Below are positions 26,818 through 34,614 of a stretch of DNA of 64,000 bases, piece after piece; the stretch's first letter is position 1; each line of letters opens with the position of its first letter. Under the pieces are notes generated by a model, which saw only the letters and a list, made by a program, of their open reading frames with translations, was not told where the DNA came from and searched no databases. The DNA is taken from the NCBI RefSeq assembly GCF_004795055.1, contig NZ_SSBJ01000012.1:62001-126000 (forward strand). Direction: 5' to 3'. A program made the translations under genes and the position numbers. Origin of the DNA: Streptomyces sp. A1136. GTDB lineage: Bacteria > Actinomycetota > Actinomycetes > Streptomycetales > Streptomycetaceae.

Positions 26818-26893
26818 GCTGTCCTAGGACTGCGAACTTCTGTGGATGACTATGGACCTACAGTCCCAGGACTGTCAACAGTCCTGGGACTGT
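26818..26893. promoter_or_regulatory. KorSA-type operators (two perfect and one partial palindrome)
   Basis: ACAGTCCCAGGACTGT (26860-26875) and ACAGTCCTGGGACTGT (26878-26893) are each palindromes with 7-bp arms and a 2-bp centre. They are spaced 18 bp centre to centre and together form one larger near-perfect inverted repeat. A third related site with core GTCCTAGGAC lies at 26821-26830. They lie 31 bp before the GntR repressor gene, so autoregulation and control of the divergent operon are likely. Confidence 0.85.
26849..26878 (-). promoter_or_regulatory. Candidate promoter of the leftward AICE operon
   Basis: On the minus strand, -35 TTGACA (26878 to 26873) and -10 CATAGT (26854 to 26849) are spaced 18 bp. 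The -35 lies across the junction of the two palindromic operators, so a bound repressor would block polymerase. Confidence 0.65.
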
Positions 26894-26923
26894 GTTTGAC
26901 TGAGTACATCGAGAGGAGTTCGC

Positions 26924-27712
26924 ATGGCACCGAAGTGGCGAGAGCTGGCGGACAAGCTGGCCGAGCGCATCCGAAGCGGCGACTACGCCCCTGGCCAGCA
27001 GCTACCGCATATTCGGGACCTGGTGGACGCGGGCGAGGGCTCCAAGTCCACGGTTCACGCGGCGTACAAGGCGCTCGAAGCCGAGGGCCTGGTGACGTCC
27101 TCGCGGGGGCATGGCACGGTCGTGCGCGAACAGGCGCCGCTGAAACGGCTCGGCATCGCTCGGTACGACAAGGCGAAGTGGCGAGACGGGGACGGGGTCG
27201 CGTTCATTGCCGACCGCGTCGCGTCCGGCCGCGCCTACAAGCGCGGGGAACAGACTCAGAGCGTCAGCCGCGTGCCGGCACCTCCGCTGGTGGCCGCGGC
27301 TCACGGGCTTCCCGAGGGCGCAGGGGTGTACGCGCGAGCCAGGCTCGTGAAAGAAGGCGACCAGCCGACGCACACGCTGACCAGCTACTACCGGCCCGAG
27401 CACGTAGAGGGAACGCGCATCGTTGACCCGACCCCAGGCCCCGCCGGCCGTGGAGGCGGATTCCGCGTCCTGTACGACGCGGGGTACGAGATCGACCACA
27501 TGCGGGAGGAGCTGTTCGCCCGGGTGGCCAAGCCCGACGAGGCCGCGCTGCTGCAATTGGCGCCCGGCGAATGGGTGGTCGAGTTGCACCGCACGACTTA
27601 CACGGCCGACGGGACCGTGGTGGAATTCGCCATCGGCCTCCATGCGGCGACTCGTTTCGCCTGGGCCTATGACTTCAAGGTCCCCGACTCAGCGCGGGAG
27701 GTGGCCCCGTGA
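26924..27712 (+). CDS. GntR-family repressor (KorSA-like, HutC/UTRA type)
   Basis: A 262-aa transcription regulator. The winged helix at 5-70 is typical (RELADKLAERIRSGDYAPGQ, then KSTVHAAYKALEAEGLV), and a UTRA ligand-binding domain covers about 100-250. In pSAM2 the homologue KorSA silences replication and transfer genes. The palindromes just upstream are probable binding sites. Purine-rich GAGAGGAG precedes the ATG. The stop overlaps the next gene by GTGA. Confidence 0.9.
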   Translation: MAPKWRELADKLAERIRSGDYAPGQQLPHIRDLVDAGEGSKSTVHAAYKALEAEGLVTSSRGHGTVVREQAPLKRLGIARYDKAKWRDGDGVAFIADRVASGRAYKRGEQTQSVSRVPAPPLVAAAHGLPEGAGVYARARLVKEGDQPTHTLTSYYRPEHVEGTRIVDPTPGPAGRGGGFRVLYDAGYEIDHMREELFARVAKPDEAALLQLAPGEWVVELHRTTYTADGTVVEFAIGLHAATRFAWAYDFKVPDSAREVAP

Positions 27713-28362
27713 TTTCGGAACAGGCTTGGGCTGATGCCCAGTGCCTCTGGGACTTCCAGCAGATGCGCCACGAGCTACGGCCGTGCTCGGTAGCTATGGG
27801 GCTTGGCAGTCATGACCTGGGCGTGGCTGATGTGGCGGTGGACATGTACCGACGTGGGCTCGTGCCGCTCATCGTTTTCACTGGAGCCACGAGCCGCACC
27901 ACGCGAGAGCGGATGCCGCGGGGCGAGGCGGAGCACTACCGGGAGCGGGCGCTGGAGCTGGGTATGCCAGCGGACGCCGTCCTCGTCGAGCCGAACGCGC
28001 GGAACACCGGCGAGAACATCCAGTTCTCCCGTGACCTCCTCGTAGAGCGTGGGGTCGATGTTTCGTCGGTACTGCTCGTCAGCAAGCCGTACGAGGAGCG
28101 GCGGGCCTACGCAACCGCCCGCAAGCTTTGGCCGGAGGTTGATGTCGTCAGCGCGTCCGCCCCGATAACGCTCGCGAAGTATGTGGATTCGATTCGGGAC
28201 CCGCATTTGGTTTTTGACATGCTCGTAGGTGCGCAGCAGCGACTACTCGTCTATCCGCAGCAAGGGTTCCTGGTCGAACAGGACGTCCCGTCGGCTGTCA
28301 TCGCGGCTTACGAACGTCTCTGCGCCGGAGGGTTCACCAACCGCCTCATAACGCGGGGCTGA
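27709..28362 (+). CDS. YdcF-family (DUF218) protein
   Basis: A 217-aa protein of the SanA/ElyC/YdcF fold, a Rossmann-like family of uncertain activity. Typical motifs are VAMGLGSHD, FTGATSRTT, RGEAEHYRERALELGMP, NARNTGENIQFS and VLLVSKPYEERRAYATA. It has no signal peptide or membrane segment. It is coupled by GTGA to the repressor, so it is expressed in the integrated state. That position fits an immunity, exclusion or maintenance role, which is inference. Confidence 0.85.
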   Translation: MISEQAWADAQCLWDFQQMRHELRPCSVAMGLGSHDLGVADVAVDMYRRGLVPLIVFTGATSRTTRERMPRGEAEHYRERALELGMPADAVLVEPNARNTGENIQFSRDLLVERGVDVSSVLLVSKPYEERRAYATARKLWPEVDVVSASAPITLAKYVDSIRDPHLVFDMLVGAQQRLLVYPQQGFLVEQDVPSAVIAAYERLCAGGFTNRLITRG

Positions 28363-28455
28363 GTGACCGCCGATGTTAGGCGGGGCCTTCGATCCAGATC
28401 GTCTCGGGCTCCGGACGGGATTTAGCCGCAGCCGTGCCTTCGATCCAGGACAGGG

Positions 28456-29898
28456 CTACGCTCTCATGCGCGGAAAGTGGCCTTCGAAGGCCCCTCTCAA
28501 GATGTCTCCATACCGAGACTCGGCGGATAGCTTCATCCACTTCTTCTCCGTCTCCTTCGTCTTGGCTTCCAGAATAGTCGGAAACCATCGCAAAAACAGG
28601 GTTTGGAATTCCTCAGCCATGGACGTGCCGAGCAGCCAGTCCGAAAGTAGGAAAATGTCGGATACGTCTCGGGTGCCATAACTGTATAGAATTCCCACCG
28701 AGATGGTTGTGTCGGAATCTTGGGCAAGTTGGGTCAGTCGCATGCCGACCTGTCGTGGCGGCGCCAACGTGGCCCACTCCCGAAACGTGTACCTCAGGAC
28801 TCCGTAGGGGGGGCCGCCGGTCTTCCAGCGCGAGTACAGATAGTCCAATTCTTCCGGGGCCTTGTACGTGCCGAGAAGGGTTCCGATCATCTTCCGCTGG
28901 TCAAAGGAAAGCTTTCGCGTCAATAGGTCTTCTGTGATATGCGCACAAAATTCGGCGGATCGAAACCGGATGGCATCACTGATGAGAGATGTGGGCTCTG
29001 TGGGTCGACCGTAGGCGAGCAGGAGGTCCCATAGTTCGGCTAGGTCGGATACCGAAAAGTGAGCGGCAGAAAGTGACAGTGTTCGGGCGGCGTCGTAGTA
29101 CCTCCTGTGTGTCTCGCTCGTCCTGATCTCCTCGAACGCCTCTTGCGGGCTTAGATTGAACGCCTGCTCACCGGCTTGGTCGAGTTGTTCAGCCAATCGT
29201 CTTTCTGCTTCCAGCAGCCTCTCCTCTAGCCGAGAACACCTATCCTCTGCGCCAGTTTTTAGGTGCGTCACTTGGGCTAGCTGCTCTTTAAGTTCTGAGA
29301 TTTCGTCTTGTAGTCTTTCGCTGTCGCTTTTTAGTTTCTCGTTTCGTTTGGTGAGCTCTATGGCGGTGGTCTCATTTTCTCTTCGTTCTGAGATCCAGAC
29401 TCCGCGCAGCTCGTGTATCTCCCTTTCGGCGTTTTCGGCAGCGGCTTCCCGCTGATCCAATAGAAGCTCCAACGCCTCCTGCTGTCTCTCAAGCATTCGG
29501 ATTGCTCTATGGGATTTATCTAGCTCATCGCGAAGGTTTTCGAGCTGAAATGATGCTTGGTCGGTCTCCCTTAGTGCGGCTAGGCGTAGTCCCCTTATTT
29601 GTGCGCGTGTCTCTTCGGTGATTTTTGTGCGCCGATGTCGCTCAAGTTCGGAAAAAAGCCGATCGATAAAATCCTGTGAGGCGACTCGCCTGCCGTTCAA
29701 GAACCGGGAGACCGTGCTCTTGTCGAGCATCACCCGCACTGCGTACTGCTGCTGCGGCACCTCAAGGCCGTTGAACAGAGTCGTCAACTCCGTTGCGAGG
29801 GCTGCAACCTCTGGGATGGAGCTGATCTCCAGCTCGCTGCGCCGCGCGTGTGACCTGACGATGTCTGTCACTTCGACCACCCTCTCGTGCGTGTTCAT
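28456..29898 (-). CDS. Low-G+C cargo: helix-turn-helix plus coiled-coil protein of unknown function
   Basis: A 480-aa protein unlike its neighbours in base use: hand counts give 32/60 G+C at 28501-28560 and 24/60 at 29281-29340. Residues about 30-95 resemble an XRE-type helix-turn-helix (QQYAVRVMLDKSTVSRFLNG). About 100-270 is a long Glu/Arg/Leu coiled coil (ERLQDEISELKEQLAQV). The remaining 210 residues form a helical C-terminal domain rich in Trp/Leu (SDLAELWDLLLAYGRPTEP). The ATG at 29898 begins MNTHERVVEV; an open frame continues upstream but has no domain-like content. I do not recognise a named family. Its place at the attR end marks it as cargo. Confidence 0.8.
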   Translation of the reverse strand: MNTHERVVEVTDIVRSHARRSELEISSIPEVAALATELTTLFNGLEVPQQQYAVRVMLDKSTVSRFLNGRRVASQDFIDRLFSELERHRRTKITEETRAQIRGLRLAALRETDQASFQLENLRDELDKSHRAIRMLERQQEALELLLDQREAAAENAEREIHELRGVWISERRENETTAIELTKRNEKLKSDSERLQDEISELKEQLAQVTHLKTGAEDRCSRLEERLLEAERRLAEQLDQAGEQAFNLSPQEAFEEIRTSETHRRYYDAARTLSLSAAHFSVSDLAELWDLLLAYGRPTEPTSLISDAIRFRSAEFCAHITEDLLTRKLSFDQRKMIGTLLGTYKAPEELDYLYSRWKTGGPPYGVLRYTFREWATLAPPRQVGMRLTQLAQDSDTTISVGILYSYGTRDVSDIFLLSDWLLGTSMAEEFQTLFLRWFPTILEAKTKETEKKWMKLSAESRYGDILRGAFEGHFPRMRA

Positions 29899-30006
29899 GG
29901 TGCGGCACAAGCGGCAACGGTTGCGCCCTGCCGCAACTGGGCGCGGTGCTCTAGATGTTGACCGCGTCAGCGCTTGCCAGTCTGCTACGTAGAAGGAGCG
30001 AAGAGG

Positions 30007-30219
30007 TTGGAGATCTGGACATTCGTCTTCGAGGGCGCTAGGTCGATACAGAGGGTGTTGATCATCGCTCTCTGCTTGGTTCCGCTGCTTCTGATCAGCT
30101 TCGCCGTTGTCCCGGCAGTGTGCCTCTTGCCGTTTGTTGGCGCTGAGGCTTGTTCTCGTGCTGAGAGGATCATCGGACAGTTGATCAGATGGAGTCGGGC
30201 ACTCAGGCACCCCAGTTGA
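30007..30219 (+). CDS. Possible small membrane protein
   Basis: A possible 70-aa product from a TTG at 30007, with GAAGGAG at 29993-29999. It would have one strong hydrophobic segment (VLIIALCLVPLLLISFAVVPAVCLLPFVG). It is divergent from the low-G+C cargo gene and shares its base composition. With no homology evidence, it is only a candidate. Confidence 0.35.
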   Translation: MEIWTFVFEGARSIQRVLIIALCLVPLLLISFAVVPAVCLLPFVGAEACSRAERIIGQLIRWSRALRHPS

Positions 30220-30478
30220 CGGGGATGAGCGGTGGCCTGGCACACATGGGGTGGTACCCGTAGCGTGAAGAGGCTCCCTCTTGTAGCCGCAGTGGGGCCT
30301 ATGGTGAGGTCCGCTGTTGCATCGTGCTGCTGGCGGCACGCAGGTCTCAGTTACGGGCTCACTATGAGGCTATTCCGTGATCGTGTACCGAAGTCCAGGC
30401 GCATCCGGAAACGGTGCTGACGTGCAGCAGGATGGGTGGAGCGTATGTTTGTGGACGCCTGCGGAACGGGACCGGACA

Positions 30479-30526
30479 ACTTGTAATGCGTAGGTCGTCG
30501 GTTCGAATCCGACAGGGGGCTCTGCG
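30479..30526. repeat. attR
   Basis: Right copy of the 48-bp repeat: an orphan tRNA-Thr 3' half, lacking the acceptor and D-arm 5' strands. It marks the boundary with the chromosome. Confidence 0.95.
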
Positions 30527-30530
30527 CGGG

Positions 30531-30561
30531 AAGGCCCCGGACCGTTGTGGTCCGGGGCCTT
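30531..30561 (+). terminator. Original chromosomal terminator of tRNA-Thr
   Basis: Perfect 13-bp stem (30531-30543 with 30549-30561), loop GTTGT, four bases beyond attR. Before integration it would have followed the tRNA directly; it may also end the convergent oxidase transcript. Confidence 0.8.
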
Positions 30562-30587
30562 CTGTGTCGTCGGGGGAGGTCGGGTGG

Positions 30588-31967
30588 TCAGTGGCGGCCC
30601 GAGATGCGGTCCGCGAGGCGGGCCAGCGGGGTGGTCGTGGGGGTGTGGGTGGCCGTCTCGCGGCGGTCCGCCTCGCGGTAGGCGGCGTAGAGGGCCTGGA
30701 CGCCGAGCCAGCGGAAGGGTTCCGGCTCCCAGCGGCGGACGCGGTGGTTGACCCAGGGGAGGGCCGTCAGGTCCGTGGACTCGCCCAGGACCAGGTCGCG
30801 CAGGGTGCGCCCGGCGAGGTTGGCGGTGGCCACGCCCGAGCCGACGTAGCCGCCGGCCCAGCCGAGGCCGGTGGTGCGGTCGAGGGTGACGGTGGCGCAC
30901 CAGTCGCGGGGGACGCCGAGCACCCCCGACCAGGCGTGGGTGATCTCCACCCCGGTGAGGAGCGGGAAGAAGGAGGTCAGCAGGGCGGTGAGGGACGCGA
31001 TGGTGCGTTCCTGGGTGGTGCCGTCGTTGTCGGTGCGGGAGCCGTAGCGGTAGGGGACCCCTCGGCCGCCGATCGCGATGCGGTCGTCCGCGGTGCGTTG
31101 CGCGTACATGTAGGCGTGGGCCATGTCCCCGAGCACCTCGCGGCCCGACCAGGCGAGGGAGTCCCATACCTCGGGCGGGAGCGGCGCCGTCGCGATCATC
31201 GAGGAGTTCATCGGGAGCCAGGAGCGCTTGTGGCCCTTGAGGGCGGCGGTGAAGCCCTCGGTGCAGCGCAGGACGTACGGGGCGGTGACCGTGCCGTACG
31301 GGGTGTGGGCGCGGCCGGGGGCGATCTCGGTGACGGGGGTCGATTCGTGGATGACGACCCCGAGTCGTTCGCAGGCCGCCGCGAGGCCGGTGACCAGCTT
31401 CAGGGGGTGGACGCGGGCGCCGTGCGGGGTCCAGCTGGAGCCGACGGCGTCCGCGATGTCGATGCGGGCGCGGGTGTCGGTGGCGTCGTGGAGGGTGCGG
31501 TCGCTCTCGCCGAAGGCGAGTTCCGCGGCGTGGAACGCTTTGAGGCGGGTGAGCTGGGCGGGGGTGCGGGCGACTTCGAGGACGCCGCCGTGGTGGATGT
31601 CGGCCCGGATGTCCTCCTTGGCGGCGACGTCGATGACCTCGGTGACGGTCTCGTTCATGGCCCGTTGGAGGCGGAGCGCCGCCTGGTGGCCGTGGAGCGC
31701 GGCATAGCGGTCCCGTCCGGCGATGCCGTTGTAGAGCCAGCCGCCGTTGCGGCCGGAGGCGCCGTAGCCGCAGAACTTCTGCTCCAGGACGGTGACGCGG
31801 AGGTCGGGTGCGGAGGCCTTGAGGTAGTAGGCGGTCCACAGGCCGGTGTAGCCGCCGCCGACGATGACGACGTCTGCCGTGGTGTCGGAGGTGAGGGGGG
31901 CGCGGGGCGGTGCGGTGGCGGTGTGATCCGTCGCGTACCAGAAGGAAATGCCGCCGTTGATCGTCAT
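30588..31967 (-). CDS. FAD-dependent oxidoreductase (DAO/PuuB type)
   Basis: A 459-aa flavoenzyme of the D-amino-acid-oxidase/glycine-oxidase fold. The FAD-binding motif is DVVIVGGGYTGLWTAYYL and the second glycine-rich region GASGRNGGWLYNG is typical of amine-oxidising members such as gamma-glutamylputrescine oxidase. The C-terminal WAGGYVGSGVATANLAGR closes the FAD site. The substrate is probably an amine or amino acid. The ATG at 31967 has no Shine-Dalgarno, and TAGCAA seven bases before it suggests a leaderless message. Confidence 0.9.
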   Translation of the reverse strand: MTINGGISFWYATDHTATAPPRAPLTSDTTADVVIVGGGYTGLWTAYYLKASAPDLRVTVLEQKFCGYGASGRNGGWLYNGIAGRDRYAALHGHQAALRLQRAMNETVTEVIDVAAKEDIRADIHHGGVLEVARTPAQLTRLKAFHAAELAFGESDRTLHDATDTRARIDIADAVGSSWTPHGARVHPLKLVTGLAAACERLGVVIHESTPVTEIAPGRAHTPYGTVTAPYVLRCTEGFTAALKGHKRSWLPMNSSMIATAPLPPEVWDSLAWSGREVLGDMAHAYMYAQRTADDRIAIGGRGVPYRYGSRTDNDGTTQERTIASLTALLTSFFPLLTGVEITHAWSGVLGVPRDWCATVTLDRTTGLGWAGGYVGSGVATANLAGRTLRDLVLGESTDLTALPWVNHRVRRWEPEPFRWLGVQALYAAYREADRRETATHTPTTTPLARLADRISGRH

Positions 31968-32085
31968 GGGGGAGTTGCTACACCCGGTTTCGCGGGGGTG
32001 TCCAGGGACGGGGTGTCGCGTTTCGGGGGCGGATCGGGGGCCGGTTGGCTGATGCGGCCGGGCGGCCCGGTCGTAGGGTGCGGGC

Positions 32086-32574
32086 ATGATTCGTAGCGCT
32101 GAGCCGGCGGACGTTCCCGTCATCCATTCCATGATCCGAGAGCTGGCCGAGTACGAGAAGGTGCCGCAGGAGGCGCGGGCCACCGAGGAGCAGTTGCGGG
32201 AGGCGCTGTTCGGGGAGCGGCCGGCGGCGTTCGCACACGTCGCGGAGACGGAGGAGGGGGAGCCCGTCGGGTTCTCGCTGTGGTTCCTCAGCTTCTCGAC
32301 GTGGCGCGGGGTGCACGGGATCTACCTGGAGGACCTGTACGTGCGTCCCGGCGCGCGCGGGGGCGGGTACGGGAAGGCGCTGCTGGCGGAGCTGGCGCGG
32401 ATCTGTGGGGAGCGGGGGTACGAGCGGCTGGAGTGGTCGGTGCTCAAGTGGAACGAGCCGACGATCGCGTTCTACGAGGCCCTGGGCGCGCGGCCGCAGG
32501 ACGAGTGGACGGTGTACCGGCTGACGGACGAGGCGCTGGGCAGGTTGGCCGGGGCGGGGGCGGGGACCTCGTAG
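32086..32574 (+). CDS. GNAT N-acetyltransferase (diamine/thialysine acetyltransferase-like)
   Basis: A 162-aa acetyl-CoA-dependent acetyltransferase. The CoA-binding motif is VRPGARGGGYGKALL. LEDLYV before it and WSVLKWNEPTIAFYEALGA after it resemble the spermidine/thialysine acetyltransferase subgroup. It is divergent from the flavin oxidase, which could act on related amines. TAGGGT (32074-32079) lies six bases before the ATG, so the message is probably leaderless. Confidence 0.88.
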   Translation: MIRSAEPADVPVIHSMIRELAEYEKVPQEARATEEQLREALFGERPAAFAHVAETEEGEPVGFSLWFLSFSTWRGVHGIYLEDLYVRPGARGGGYGKALLAELARICGERGYERLEWSVLKWNEPTIAFYEALGARPQDEWTVYRLTDEALGRLAGAGAGTS

Positions 32575-32611
32575 GCGGGCCGCTGTCGGTGGTGTGCGTC
32601 ACGATGGGGGG

Positions 32612-33301
32612 ATGGTGCGCAAGGGGCAGGGTCAGGGCGGGCGGGGCGGCGCGGTGAAGGCGGCGAAGCGGGCGGAGGTGCGGCTGCCGGAGCTCGTCGC
32701 ATGGGAGGGGGGTGGGCTGGAGCCGGACGGGGACTACGACGGGGTGGAGTTCGCGGACCTCGACCTGGGGGGCCAGGAGGGGATCGGGGCCCGGTTCATG
32801 GACTGTGCGGTGCGACGGTGCGCGCTGGACGAGGCGGGGCTGGCGAAGGCGCGCGTCATGGACTCGGTGCTGGAGGGGGTGCGTGGGGTGGGGACGGACC
32901 TGTCGGGGGCGTCGCTGCGTGACGTGGAACTGGTCGAGGCGCGGCTGGGCGGCGTCCAGTTGCACGGGGCGGTGCTGGAGCGGGTCGTCGTGCGGGGCGG
33001 CAAGATCGACTACCTGAACCTGCGCGAGGCGCGGCTCAAGGACGTGGTCTTCGAGGGGTGCGTGCTGGTGGAGCCGGATTTCGCGGGGGCGGTGCTGGAG
33101 CGGGTGGAGTTCCGGGACTGCACGCTGCGGGGAGCGGACTTCCAGGGGGCGCGGATGACGGACGTGGACCTGCGGGAGGCGGGGGAGCTGGGGATCGCCC
33201 GGGGAGTGGAGGCCCTGGCGGGGGCCGTGATCAGTCCGGCGCAGCTCTACGACTTGGCTCCGGCGTTGGCGGCGCAACTGGGGCTGCGGGTGGTGCCCTA
33301 A
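32612..33301 (+). CDS. Pentapeptide-repeat protein
   Basis: A 229-aa protein with a right-handed quadrilateral beta-helix built of A(D/N)LxX-like repeats (for example GASLRDVELVEARLGGVQLH and GADFQGARMTDVDLREA). The first 30 residues are basic and disordered. Some members protect DNA gyrase, but most are of unknown role and nothing here proves gyrase binding. The ATG at 32612 has a G-rich run upstream; the GTG at 32594 is an alternative. Confidence 0.85.
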   Translation: MVRKGQGQGGRGGAVKAAKRAEVRLPELVAWEGGGLEPDGDYDGVEFADLDLGGQEGIGARFMDCAVRRCALDEAGLAKARVMDSVLEGVRGVGTDLSGASLRDVELVEARLGGVQLHGAVLERVVVRGGKIDYLNLREARLKDVVFEGCVLVEPDFAGAVLERVEFRDCTLRGADFQGARMTDVDLREAGELGIARGVEALAGAVISPAQLYDLAPALAAQLGLRVVP

Positions 33302-33347
33302 GGGCGGTGAGGACCGCAAGGGGGCGGGGGCGTGACGGGGGCGCGGG

Positions 33348-33851
33348 TCAGGCGGGGACGCGGGGGAAGCGGGCCTGGAGGGTCCAGATGGCGGGGTTGT
33401 CGGCGAGGCCGTCGTGCATGTCGATGAGGTCGGCGACGAGGTCGTGCAGGAAGTCGCGGGCCTCCCGGCGGAGCAGCCGGTGCGTGAAGGTGAGGGGGGC
33501 TTCCTCGGGCGGCATCCAGTCGGCCTCGATGTCGACCCAGCCGAAGCGGCGCTCGAAGAGCATGCGGTCGGAGGACTCGGTGAAGTCGAGTTCGGCGTAC
33601 TGGCGGTTGGCGGAACGGCTGCCGCGCGGGTCTTGGTCGAGTTGCTCGACGATGTCGCAGAGGGCCCAGGCGAAGTCGAGGACGGGGACCCATCCCCAGG
33701 CTGTGGACAGTTCGCGGTCGGCGTTGGTGTCGGCGAGGTAGACGTCACCGCAGAAGAGGTCGTGGCGCAGGGTGTGGACGTCCGCCGAGCGGTAGTCGGT
33801 CTGCGGGGGGTCGGGGAAGCGGCGGGAGAGGGAGTAGCCGATGTCGAGCAC
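33348..33851 (-). CDS. Hypothetical protein, conserved-looking
   Basis: A 167-aa soluble protein of unknown function (MLDIGYSLSRRFPDPPQTDY). It has aromatic motifs such as AWGWVPVLDFAWALCDIV and FERRFGWVDIEADWMPPEE. It starts with GTG and has no visible Shine-Dalgarno. Codon positions are clearly G+C-biased, which supports coding. Confidence 0.75.
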   Translation of the reverse strand: MLDIGYSLSRRFPDPPQTDYRSADVHTLRHDLFCGDVYLADTNADRELSTAWGWVPVLDFAWALCDIVEQLDQDPRGSRSANRQYAELDFTESSDRMLFERRFGWVDIEADWMPPEEAPLTFTHRLLRREARDFLHDLVADLIDMHDGLADNPAIWTLQARFPRVPA

Positions 33852-33904
33852 GTATTGATGGTGTCACGGCGGGGCGGTGTGCCGGTGCGGGGGGCGGGGG
33901 CCTC

Positions 33905-33980
33905 GGGGCGGTCCCCGGGCTCCTGCCCCTCGAATGCCGGCGGGGATGGGTGCGGGCTTCCGCGCCTCGAATGTGGGTGG
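33905..33980. repeat. Degenerate copies of the CGCGCCTCAA...GCCGGCGGGG intergenic repeat
   Basis: Two related pieces (GCCCCTCGAATGCCGGCGGG and CGCGCCTCGAATGTGGG) resemble the repeat family at 39568 and 49470. They lie in a non-coding gap between a hypothetical gene and senR. Confidence 0.55.
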
Positions 33981-33993
33981 GACGGCGCCGGGG

Positions 33994-34614
33994 TCAGGGC
34001 AGGAGGCGTTGTTCCTTGGCCACCGAGACGGCTCCCGCGCGGGTGTCGACTCCGAGCTTGTCGTAGATGCGTCCCAGGTGCGTCTTGACCGTGGCTTCGC
34101 TGATGAAGAGGGCGCGGGCGATGTCGCGGTTGCCGAGGCCGTGGGCGAGCTGACCGAGGATGTCCAGTTCACGGTCGGTCAGGGTCGGGCGGGACCCCCG
34201 CATGTGGGCCATCACGCGGCTCGCCACCGGCGGGGAGAGGGTGGTGCGGCCCGCTGCCGCCGAGTGGATCGCGGCGAAGAGCTCCTCGGGGCGTTCCGCC
34301 TTGAGCAGGTAGCCCGTGGCGCCCGCCCCGATGGCGCGGGTGATGTCGGCGTCCGTGTCGTACGTCGTCAGGACCAGCACGTGCGGGGGGTTCGGCGCCG
34401 AGGCGATGCGGCGGGTGGCCTCCACACCGTCGATGCCGTCGCCCAGCTGGAGGTCCATCAGCACCACCTGGGGCCGGAGCTTCGCGGCCAGCGCGACCGC
34501 CTCCTCGCCGCTGCCCGCCTCGCCGAGCACCTCGATGTCGGGTTCGCTGCCCAGCAGGGCCAGCAGACCGGCGCGGACCACCACGTGGTCGTCGCAGAGC
34601 AGGATCGTGGTCAT
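33994..34614 (-). CDS. senR: Response regulator SenR (NarL family)
   Basis: A 206-aa response regulator, partner of SenS. The receiver has Asp54 (VLMDLQLG), with Thr84 and Lys104 in LVLTTYDTD and GYLLKAERP. The LuxR-type helix-turn-helix (LTDRELDILGQLAHGLGNRD, EATVKTHLGRIYDKLG) binds DNA. In the S. reticuli system SenR controls redox-defence genes including hbpS. It overlaps senS by ATGA. Confidence 0.88.
   Translation of the reverse strand: MTTILLCDDHVVVRAGLLALLGSEPDIEVLGEAGSGEEAVALAAKLRPQVVLMDLQLGDGIDGVEATRRIASAPNPPHVLVLTTYDTDADITRAIGAGATGYLLKAERPEELFAAIHSAAAGRTTLSPPVASRVMAHMRGSRPTLTDRELDILGQLAHGLGNRDIARALFISEATVKTHLGRIYDKLGVDTRAGAVSVAKEQRLLP

Larger units (their letters stand above)
26531..26923. 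other. 393-bp divergent control region of the element
   Basis: The region separates the leftward operon from the rightward repressor gene. It holds the palindromic operators, a leftward promoter and an rRNA-leader-like boxB/boxA signal. The remaining sequence forms an untranslated leader of roughly 310 nt for the leftward transcript. Confidence 0.7.
13892..30526. mobile_element. Actinomycete integrative and conjugative element (AICE), about 16.6 kb, in tRNA-Thr
   Basis: The element is bounded by 48-bp perfect direct repeats (13892-13939 and 30479-30526) made of the tRNA-Thr 3' half. It holds the AICE core set: tyrosine integrase and excisionase next to attL, a primase-polymerase and DUF3631 ATPase for replication (the RepPP type), a single FtsK/TraB-type transfer protein in place of a type IV secretion system, and a KorSA-like GntR repressor. 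Nearly all genes run leftwards, often with ATGA or GTGA overlaps. The repressor and a YdcF-like gene run right. The right end is low-G+C cargo. All core genes are intact, so the element may still be mobile. Confidence 0.95.

Noticed and set aside
29985..30245. Minus-strand open frame of 86 codons opposite the small membrane ORF
   Set aside because: No ribosome binding site and no domain-like features; the plus-strand frame has a better start context.
29899..30339. Upstream in-frame extension of the helix-turn-helix cargo protein (147 codons)
   Set aside because: The extension is low-quality Pro/Ser/Arg/His sequence without structure; the ATG at 29898 gives a normal soluble N-terminus.
30232..30420. 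Small plus-strand open frame near attR
   Set aside because: Composition is not protein-like, no ribosome binding site is seen, and it ends just before attR.
30479..30526. Second tRNA-Thr gene
   Set aside because: Only the 3' half is present; the acceptor and D-arm 5' strands are missing. It is attR.
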